Program-made: the position numbers and the translations under genes | The notes under the pieces: model-generated | The model's database searches: none | What the model saw: only the letters and a program-made list of their open reading frames with translations | Told to the model about the DNA's origin: nothing | Part shown: piece after piece, positions 31,121 to 32,249 of the stretch | Layout of the letters: every line of letters begins with the position of its first letter | How positions within the stretch are numbered: the first letter of the stretch is position 1 | Assembly: GCA_031407985.1 (NCBI GenBank) | Contig: JANOJB010000178.1 | Coordinates: 1-32,249, forward strand | Origin: FEN-1088 sp031407985 | Lineage (GTDB): Bacteria > Myxococcota_A > Polyangia > Fen-1088 | Direction: 5' to 3' | Length of the DNA: 32,249 nucleotides

Positions 31121-32249
31121 TCATTCGGGCGCGGGAGGGGATCCGGCAATCCCCTCAGCCGTCTGGACCAACGCGTGACGAACGTACGCCCGCAAGGGCG
31201 CCAAGGTTCGTGGTTCCTCCGCGACGTAGAGGAGCAATTCCCGCTCGGGAGCCCCTCCCAGTTTGACCAGAGCGTCAGTGACCGCCAACAACGCCGAAGG
31301 ATCGCCCTCATAAACGGGGTCCGCACGGTAGACCATCAGATAGTCGCGCAGGTCCGGTAGTGCCTCGTCCGCGCGCATGGCGGCAAGCGCCCGGGCAATC
31401 TCGATGACCGCCGCAGGCTGCGTCTCGGGAAGACGCAGGTGCTCCGCCAGCGGCATCGCCGCCTCCTTCGCCCGCAGGGCCCCCGCGGCACGCGCCAACA
31501 CGTCCAAATTCGTGGTCGTCTTCCCGTCGGCGTAGTCCGTGTGAACGCGAATCGCATCGACGAACAGGTCGATCGCCGCCCTATCCTCTCGCGCCACCAG
31601 AACCCGCGCGGCCCGCTTGACCACCGCCGGAGGCATTCCTTCCTTACCCAACACCTTCAGGAGATCAGCGGTGATTCCCCGTCCCGGCAAGCGTGCCAGC
31701 TGATCGACGGCGAATATCTTCACATCGGAGAAACGCCGATCGGGATCCCAGATGATCGATCTCAGCGATGTCGCCAGTGATGCCGTCTCGGCTACATCGC
31801 CACCCGAGGGGACGTACCCGTTGGCATCGAAGGTAGCCCCCACGACAACCTCGCCCGGCAGGCGAAATCCATATCCCTTGCGCCCGGTTTGCGGGTCGAG
31901 CGCGCCGATTTCTCCATCCGTCGTCACGAAAACGATGGCCGCTCCGGTGTGCGTGGCGCTGGCCGCCTCCACCAGCGGATGGCTGTACGCCCAGCGCAAC
32001 GCGCCCGAGCCTGCCTCGAAACCAAAAAAGAAGCGGTAGTTCAGTACGCACACCGTGTCCCCGAGGAAGGTCGCGCGCGATCCCTGCACGTCGGCCCGCC
32101 ACAAGACCCGGTTGCGATCGATCGCCGAGTAGTCCAACAACTCGGGGCGGTACATGTCCAACTGGTAGACCGGCCTGACGAACGGCGGAAACTTCGCCCG
32201 CAAATATCCCGGCGACGTCCGAACGCCTACCGCCGTTTCGGCCGACAAC
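31121..32249 (-). CDS. PQQ-like beta-propeller plus HEAT-like repeat protein (5' truncated by the window edge)
   Basis: Only the C-terminal 375 or so residues are in the window; the frame is open through the edge, and the TTG at 32248 is probably internal. The N-terminal part seen has propeller-blade motifs of the PQQ/WD-like type: FFFGFEAGSGALRWAYSHPL and FVTTDGEIGALDPQTGRKGYGF, matching the A-x-D-x-x-T-G-x-x-W blade pattern. The second half, from about 31800 down to 31150, is Ala/Leu-rich helical repeat of HEAT type (ALAAMRADEALPDLRDYL, VVKRAARVLVAREDRAAI). Such proteins are usually extracytoplasmic scaffolds, but the signal peptide would lie outside the window. A 176-base gap separates it from the lipoprotein gene. 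Confidence 0.75.
   Translation of the reverse strand, partial: LSAETAVGVRTSPGYLRAKFPPFVRPVYQLDMYRPELLDYSAIDRNRVLWRADVQGSRATFLGDTVCVLNYRFFFGFEAGSGALRWAYSHPLVEAASATHTGAAIVFVTTDGEIGALDPQTGRKGYGFRLPGEVVVGATFDANGYVPSGGDVAETASLATSLRSIIWDPDRRFSDVKIFAVDQLARLPGRGITADLLKVLGKEGMPPAVVKRAARVLVAREDRAAIDLFVDAIRVHTDYADGKTTTNLDVLARAAGALRAKEAAMPLAEHLRLPETQPAAVIEIARALAAMRADEALPDLRDYLMVYRADPVYEGDPSALLAVTDALVKLGGAPERELLLYVAEEPRTLAPLRAYVRHALVQTAEGIAGSPPAPE

Noticed and set aside
1..32249. Search for CRISPR arrays, tRNA/rRNA genes, insertion sequences, phage or defence genes
   Set aside because: No spaced direct repeats, cloverleaf, transposase or integrase motifs, or known defence domains were seen on either strand.

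Overview
The window is a GC-rich (roughly two-thirds G+C), densely coded piece of bacterial chromosome. Gene content points to Myxococcota or a close deltaproteobacterial relative: an STPK with a cytoplasmic N-terminal kinase and a Pro/Thr-rich C-terminal tail, very large TPR proteins, an AgmX/PglI-type C-terminal domain in a lipoprotein, and many GTG/TTG starts. I assign no genus. I see no rRNA, tRNA, CRISPR array, transposase, integrase or phage gene. No gap between genes exceeds 300 bases; the longest are about 175 bases (9962-10135 and 30946-31120).

Layout. (1) 1-6002, plus strand: the tail of an unrecognised gene, a BtuC/FecCD-type permease and an overlapping lipoprotein BtuF-like binding protein, an aldose-1-epimerase-like protein, a one-pass membrane protein, and a DECD-box RNA helicase with a DbpA-type C-terminal domain and an intrinsic terminator. 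(2) 6131-9961, minus strand: a small exported basic protein with its own promoter, then a set reading GNAT acetyltransferase, M19 dipeptidase, RlmN-like radical SAM methyltransferase. (3) 10136-10687, plus: an Ogt/MGMT DNA repair protein. (4) 10730-23331, minus: an apparent operon of two giant TPR proteins (1775 and 1860 aa) followed by a transmembrane Ser/Thr kinase. A near-consensus sigma-70 promoter at 23365-23394 precedes it. (5) 23449-25220, plus: two overlapping genes for a degenerate electron-transfer-flavoprotein pair, alpha-like then beta-like, starting at CTG and TTG. (6) 25244-27410, minus: RNase III then a CCA-adding enzyme. (7) 27506-27922, plus: a small protein with two TFIIB-type zinc ribbons. 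(8) 27968-32249, minus: a truncated PQQ-propeller/HEAT-like protein, an AgmX/PglI-domain lipoprotein, cysteine desulfurase and MnmA.

How they work together. Cysteine desulfurase and MnmA overlap by four bases and would supply and use sulfur for tRNA 2-thiouridine. RNase III, Cca, MnmA, RlmN and the DECD helicase make this a region rich in RNA maturation genes. The most unusual material is the kinase/twin-TPR operon, whose two TPR proteins share an uncharacterised C-terminal domain, and the divergently transcribed ETF-like pair, which keeps the ETF fold signature but has lost the residues that normally hold FAD.

Limits: all calls come from reading the sequence by eye; no database search, structure prediction or expression data was available.
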